A program made the position numbers and the translations under genes. Shown piece by piece: positions 19,627 to 23,659 of a DNA stretch of 23,659 bases. Numbering within the stretch: position 1 is the first letter of the stretch; each line of letters begins with the position of its first letter. The notes under the pieces are model-generated. The model did not search any database and was not told the DNA's origin. It saw only the letters and a list, made by a program, of their open reading frames with translations. The stretch is from Polyrhizophydium stewartii. Its lineage: Eukaryota; Chytridiomycota; Chytridiomycetes; Rhizophydiales. The stretch spans positions 1 through 23,659 of the forward strand of contig JADGIZ010000133.1 of assembly GCA_027604665.1 (NCBI GenBank), read 5' to 3'.

Positions 19627-19700
19627 GTTGTTTTTGGTCGATGACGTGATGATCGCGGATGAGGTGCTAGATTAGATAGAATAAATAGATAGTCATCTTG

Positions 19701-19780
19701 CCTGGGTCTGGGCGGGGCCCATCAAAGTAAGCCAAGCGAGCTTGACGAGTGAGGCGACACGTAAAATAGCCAGACCCAGG
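19701..19780. repeat. Structured repeat 'GGGCGGGGCCCATCAAAG', copy C with 11-bp inverted ends
   Basis: CCTGGGTCTGG (19701-19711) and CCAGACCCAGG (19770-19780) are perfect inverted repeats. They enclose the box gggcggggcccatcaaagt (19710-19728), a small hairpin CAAGC-GA-GCTTG (about 19733-19744), and a diverged right box gacacgtaaaatag (about 19756-19769). The architecture matches copy B at 20981-21059, but the flanking stem sequence is entirely different. Confidence 0.75.
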
Positions 19781-20206
19781 CTATAGATCTCTTAAGGATA
19801 GGTCAACCCTCAGCACTAGATTTTACTTGAGTTTGATGCTCAAAGTAGATGCTGAACTATTTGCAGATTAGACCATCTAATGGTAACGATATCAGGTTCA
19901 TAAACAAATAAACGATATAGGCTATATCCCATTTGGTATATCAAATTGATAATACTAAATCCATCCGTATTGGAACCATTTATGGTACTATATTAGTGCT
20001 AAATTGCTCGCGACCAGATCTACAACTATAGAAAAGATTAGGCTAGCTTCATATTTGACGAATCATTCATTTAGATACTAGATCTTGCATAGTTTCTTAT
20101 TTAGATGTTAATTCTATATAGTTTTTACCTTCTAATTTCTAATAATATGTTATGACTTGATAATGTATCATCTTTAAAGCTATATTCACCCTAAATAATG
20201 TAATGG
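19781..20206. other. Spacer, no recognised gene
   Basis: AT-rich sequence upstream of the nad1 block. It contains tagatgctgaactat at about 19846-19860, identical to 15 bases near 11739-11753, possibly chance. The approach to 20207 probably contains unrecognisable nad1 sequence. Confidence 0.35.
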
Positions 20207-20308
20207 ATAGCCTCTAGATCTATTTAAGAAGAAGCAGATCCGGGTGAGAAATTCAATGTTATGAAGATACCCTATTTCTTTATTATTTCCCTAATAGTGT
20301 TTCTCATA
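20207..20308 (+). pseudogene. nad1: NADH dehydrogenase subunit 1 relic
   Basis: ND1 is the complex I membrane subunit that forms the quinone entry site. On the plus strand a continuous stretch reads approximately IAS, then EEAD, G, FNV, and a hydrophobic run YFFIISLIVFLI. This lays against the most conserved part of ND1, [39 protein letters not shown]. NRAPF and ESELV are deleted, and a TAA stands before the acidic pair. About 100 bases are recognisable out of about 1000. EA-D followed by G-FNV at the right distance is the main support. nad6 follows on the same strand about 350 bases later, separated by a GC-hairpin cluster. Confidence 0.45.
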
Positions 20309-20569
20309 TAAAAGAGGAGACCCTATTTCTAAATAGAGGTCAATCTACCAAGCTATTTTTATTAATGTAGAAGAGAAAGGGCCCAATAATTAAATTATAA
20401 AACATTTCCTATGAGAGGTCTAATAATGTATACGTTCTTGATTGATTGATCTGCACCTAGGATTATCCTTCCTATTTATTATAGATCCTATTTTAGATGA
20501 CTCCTCAAAACCTTGGAAGAATAGGAATTAACCCCTGAGAGTGGCCATCATAACAAATCACTGTGTCGC
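20309..20569. other. AT-rich stretch between nad1 relic and hairpin cluster
   Basis: No further ND1 motif is recognised after 20308. The sequence is AT-rich with no GC hairpin and ends at the GC-rich cluster starting near 20564. Confidence 0.3.
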
Positions 20570-20650
20570 GGACGCTAGTCGCGTCAGCACGCTTGAGCGT
20601 CGGGGCGTCGCCCCGGTCGCGGACGTGACTAGCCTACGGGCTACGTCGCT
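20564..20650. repeat. GC-rich hairpin cluster between nad1 and nad6 relics
   Basis: Adjacent hairpins ACGCT-TG-AGCGT (20589-20600), GGGGC-GTC-GCCCC (20602-20614) and TAGCC-TACG-GGCTA (20630-20643) lie in sequence rich in gtcgcg words. ctagtcgcgtcagc links it to the spacer words at 7898 and 11021. Confidence 0.7.
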
Positions 20651-20654
20651 CTAT

Positions 20655-20760
20655 TATTGCAATTATATTGGTATTGATCACCACTGTTAGTTATTATTAG
20701 TAGTTACCTGTAGGAGCTATTGTTTATTATTAAGACCTTATAATGATGAGGATAGTTAAG
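20655..20760 (+). pseudogene. nad6: NADH dehydrogenase subunit 6 relic
   Basis: ND6 is a complex I membrane subunit. On the plus strand the text is consistent with LLGID-F--L-FLIIVYVGAIAILFLFVIMML: a LLGID start near 20665, LVII near 20685, an intact VGAIV at about 20710-20724, then a stop and DLIMM (about 20734-20748). VGAI followed at the right distance by IMM is characteristic of ND6. Possible C-terminal remnants (L-T-N---ISI near 20908-20935) could extend it to about 20960, but they are not secure. Frames change at least three times in about 100 bases. Confidence 0.5.
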
Positions 20761-20980
20761 CGATTTCTGAGCGTGTTTTATCCAACTTACATGAACAACT
20801 CCATATCTAAGTGAGGCACGCTATTCAGGCTTGGGTCTATTTAGTAGTTTATTAGATTGATCCTATATCCTGCTATCAACTGATTTACATCATGCTATAG
20901 AAAATCATCTTACTCATAATTCTTTAATAAGCATCTATTGGTTTATATCTAATTCTCCATCTATTTGACATGAATGGATG

Positions 20981-21059
20981 ACCTCATCGGGGCTAAAATA
21001 CGTATCATCTCATTTCATCGATCTTAAGATCGACTTTGATGGGCCCCGCCCGATGAGGT
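20981..21059. repeat. Structured repeat 'GGGCGGGGCCCATCAAAG', copy B (inverted), 11-bp inverted ends
   Basis: ACCTCATCGGG (20981-20991) and CCCGATGAGGT (21049-21059) are perfect inverted ends. Inside, read on the minus strand, are the box cgggcggggcccatcaaagt (21052-21033), the palindrome TCGATCTTAAGATCGA (21033-21018), gatgaaatgagatg, and the right box gatacgtattttag (about 21006-20993). It shares both boxes with copy A at 8926 and the overall architecture with copy C at 19701. Confidence 0.8.
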
Positions 21060-21078
21060 TCTCCTCACTTTTTACGCA

Positions 21079-21099
21079 ATCTAGGGGAAAACCCCATCT
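21079..21099. repeat. 21-base dispersed inverted repeat, arm 2
   Basis: atctaggggaaaaccccatct is the exact reverse complement of 19542-19562. It lies 20 bases from the end of copy B, and the matching arm lies about 140 bases from copy C. Confidence 0.7.
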
Positions 21100-21698
21100 C
21101 ATCTAGAATATCATCACGCAATCAACGAAAATGGCTCGCCCCGGAACACGGGGGGTTATCGATTGGATGGGGGGGTAGCCACCTAACGAAGTTTAGAAAT
21201 TGGTTTGAGGGTATCGATTGATCAGTAAATGCAAAATCGATCAATCAACGAAAATTGCTCCGCTGCTACTCATACCATTACTAGATTAGATGGGATATCT
21301 TGCCTAATCAACCCAATTCTTGTTTTATCATCAGACTATTGAAATAGTCCGTCAAAATTGTCAATGCGGGAGCGACCTACGTCGCGTATGCATATTTCAT
21401 CCCCCCTCCATTTATAGGGGAAAACGCCTTCTATTAATAAAATCAACCAAATAAATGAGGCAATGAAGATGTAATTTAGAATTAACTCCATTTGAATAGT
21501 AGCTGAATTACATATGCGATTAGATTCATATTACTGCTTTAATACAGCTCAAATAACTACCAGAATTAGATCATGAAGACTGATAAATATTCCTGTTAGT
21601 AGTTAAGCTAGAGATTGTCATGAATATTATTTAGAATTACCAATTTGATGTTAGAGTTGATAAGAGACATTTTGTATCATTATTTCAACTAACTTACC
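21100..21698. other. Spacer with short direct repeats
   Basis: aatcaacgaaaat followed by gctcgcc or gctccgc occurs at about 21119-21138 and again at 21244-21262. Between them lie a G-rich stretch (gatggggggg) and the inverted pair atcgattgatc / gatcaatc (about 21213 and 21238). A GCGAC-CTAC-GTCGC hairpin lies at 21372-21385. No gene is recognised before 21699. Confidence 0.45.
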
Positions 21699-21788
21699 AC
21701 TTTCTATGTACTAATATTGAGTAAGGTAATAATCTCAATCATAAATAGAACACTGATAGATACATTCATAGAGATAATCAGTCTAGAG
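21699..21788 (+). pseudogene. nad4L: Possible NADH dehydrogenase subunit 4L relic
   Basis: ND4L is a small complex I membrane subunit. The plus-strand frame reads YVLILS, VIIS, INR, then TLIDTF and IEIISL, which lays against LFLIGILGFILNRKN-ILMLISIEIMLL. The Asn-Arg (21744-21749) and the Ile-Glu-Ile (21768-21776, including the membrane Glu) are the key agreements; the Lys-Asn after Arg is deleted. Sequence after 21788 is not recognised. The match covers about 25 residues of about 90 and is tentative. It lies downstream of nad1 and nad6 on the same strand. Confidence 0.35.
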
Positions 21789-22775
21789 TAGTAGTATTCT
21801 ATTGTCCTATTCTATTAACCTTCTAAGCAGTAAGCAAATAAATTGTAATGATAGTAATTAGGATCGTAATTCTAATCAATCTAACATCAAGTCAGACCAG
21901 GTGGGAAGACACCTCATCCTAGAACTTATCCTAGCTAACTGTAGTTAGCCCAATAACTACAAATTACATTTAAGAGAAATTAGTTATTACAACAGAGGAA
22001 CAGATTTAATACTACCTCGATATTAATCCAATCTCTTCTATGTTATAATTGTACATAGAGTAATTAACAGTTAAAGACTAATAGAATAAATCTACTCTAG
22101 TCAAACTAGATACCTATAGCTTTAATAGCTAGTTTATAATACTTATATAATATATCCAAATGTTATAGAGTCTGCCTGGAGGGCCGGAACGGCGAGGTTT
22201 TACCTCAATTTAGATGTCCCTTTAGGATCAGGACGTGAAGCAATACCATTTACACTATTTACTAAAAGTTATCTACACTAATTATCGCCCCTTTGGGGCA
22301 CTAATAATTATTATCAAAACTTATCTACCCCTCATCTACACGGGAACTTTCCGGTCCCATGGGAACCGAGGACCCCTGGTCCCCTGTGAACCGGATATTT
22401 TGACCATCTATATTTTAGATTATTGGAAAGTTAATTACTAGCATTGGCTCTGCCATCGATTCCAACTTTAGCCTTGAGCTGCCCTCTTATTCACTTAGGA
22501 GGAATGACTATGATGGATGCAATATGCTGTATACATGATTCTTCCAAGGAAAGCCACGACTTTTAATAAATAAGTTCAAGCCTTGCGCAGCTCTGGGCAG
22601 TGAGTACAGTTCAAGACTGTAAGGACAATAGAATTACATGGGATTTACCCACTAAGGAATTAGCGTCTGCTTGTCATTTTTAGCACCTATTATAATTTTA
22701 ACAAAGATGCGGAAGCATCGATTCAGAAAGATCGTAATAATTATTGCAGCGTTAGCTGGAACAGCTCAAGGCTGT
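21789..22775. other. AT-rich spacer, no recognised gene
   Basis: The frame at 22235-22441 runs through small GC inserts (gcccctttggggc near 22286; ggtcccatgggaacc near 22352) and is not credible as a gene. Around 22575-22640 short G-rich words (caagccttgcgcag, agttcaagactgtaagg) are unusual for the area, but I could not fit a tRNA or other RNA fold. No nad5 sequence follows the possible nad4L. Confidence 0.35.
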
Positions 22776-22894
22776 GAGTAAGTTAGTTAGTATAGTTATG
22801 AGTAAGTTAGTTAGACTACGGAAGGAGTTATTATATAAGTGGCATTAGTTTGAGTTAGTTAATTAGAATTTAAGGGAATGAATAAGTTAGTTAG
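22776..22894. repeat. Imperfect tandem gagtaagttagttag repeats
   Basis: gagtaagttagttag occurs at 22776-22790 and 22800-22814, with variants gagttagttaattag at about 22852-22866 and gaataagttagttag at 22880-22894. A purine-rich, TTAG-containing tract, probably replication slippage. Confidence 0.7.
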
Positions 22895-23659
22895 AAATAG
22901 TCCGTCCGAAGGCCGGCCAATAGGCTACAGTAGTATTAGAATAGAATAAGTAGGATTGCGAGGCCCGTAATTATATAAGATTAGAGTATTATTGCGAAGC
23001 ATCGATAATAGCTTGATTATGGATATAGTATTAGATATTAAGTAGATATATAGTATTAGATATTAAGTAGAGAGAGATAGTAGGAGAATTTCTCATAGTC
23101 TAGTAGGCAGTAGTCTAAGGGGCCCCTTTAGGCTGATTATAGTTAATTATTATAAATATTAGAGAGATAGGATAATGTGTGTTAGTAATACCTAGTAGAT
23201 ACTGGTGAATTAATTTAGAGGATTATAGTATAATCAGAACTATTGTAGTGAATAAGATACTAAATAGAAGACAGTTCCGAGGGGACCCTGGACCCCGAGG
23301 TCCAGAGGAGCCAATTACATATTTCTAAGTATATGATTATGTTTATTAGATACATTGGTCATAAATTATTATACTTACTTTATATTTATCAATTAGTTTC
23401 TATTATATTAAATTGGACGATTAATTGTTACATTAGCATGAATTAATTTTAGATTTAGTTAATACTATGTTAGTTATTTTATTATTAGCGGGTATTGACG
23501 CAGCTTACGGGTTGCTAACATATCTTAGTAATAATCATATTTAACATTAATTTAGTTATTATAGATCTTATATTATAAATCATTATATTAAATCTAACTA
23601 CATATTATTTAATAAAGTCTTTAGTAATTATGTATATTAATTATAGACTAGAAATGGAT
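22895..23659. other. AT-rich tail with small repeats, no recognised gene
   Basis: Apart from the tandem repeat at 23023-23070, there are short GC inserts such as ggggcccctt (about 23118) and ggggaccctggaccccgagg (about 23281). The final 350 bases are very AT-rich. No gene is recognised on either strand. Confidence 0.45.
23023..23070. repeat. Two-copy tandem repeat, 25-base period
   Basis: atatagtattagatattaag followed by tag is present at 23023-23045 and again exactly at 23048-23070, separated by two bases. Confidence 0.8.

Noticed and set aside
1..23659. CRISPR array or defence system
   Set aside because: No regularly spaced repeats with unique spacers and no associated protein genes. The repeats are irregular GC hairpins.

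Overview
The window looks like mitochondrial DNA, or DNA derived from it, in which every gene I can recognise is broken. It is AT-rich and has almost no long open frames; the longest is 119 codons and is not credible. Read with frameshifts allowed, conserved blocks of standard mitochondrial genes appear in the right internal order: cox1 (-), rns (+), nad5 (-), cox3 (-), cox2 (+), nad3 (-), cob (-), nad4 (-), rnl (+), nad1 (+), nad6 (+) and nad4L (+). There are weaker hints of nad2 and atp9. I found no convincing atp6, atp8 or tRNA. All matches were made by eye against remembered family consensus, so confidence rests on the number of colinear motifs. cob is clear; rns, rnl, cox1, nad4 and nad5 are well supported; the rest are tentative.

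The cob block is closest to fungal or other opisthokont cytochrome b. The presence of nad genes, the large AT-rich rRNA regions and the many short GC-rich hairpins in the spacers fit a fungal-type mitochondrial genome (chytrid, zygomycete and some basidiomycete genomes carry comparable hairpins). The host is not identified beyond that.

Layout: 534-1264 cox1 relic; 1265-3800 spacer with the first GC hairpins; 3800-6120 small rRNA relic; 6121-8596 spacer packed with GC-rich hairpins; 8597-10845 relics of nad5, cox3, cox2 and nad3; 11715-12514 cob relic; 12515-16850 spacer with hairpin clusters, a possible nad2 block and the nad4 relic; about 16880-19385 large rRNA relic; 19386-21815 spacer with three repeat families and relics of nad1, nad6 and nad4L; 21816-23659 AT-rich tail with small tandem repeats.

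Two things stand out. First, protein genes and both rRNAs are damaged alike, including sites that are near-invariant in working ribosomes. This points to a whole-mtDNA relic (a large nuclear copy or a defunct mitochondrial duplicate), unless transcripts are heavily edited or the sequence itself is corrupt. Second, the spacers hold a modular population of GC-rich hairpin elements with shared ends, nested contents and stems that vary in sequence while keeping pairing. They look like small mobile elements and are almost absent from the gene relics.
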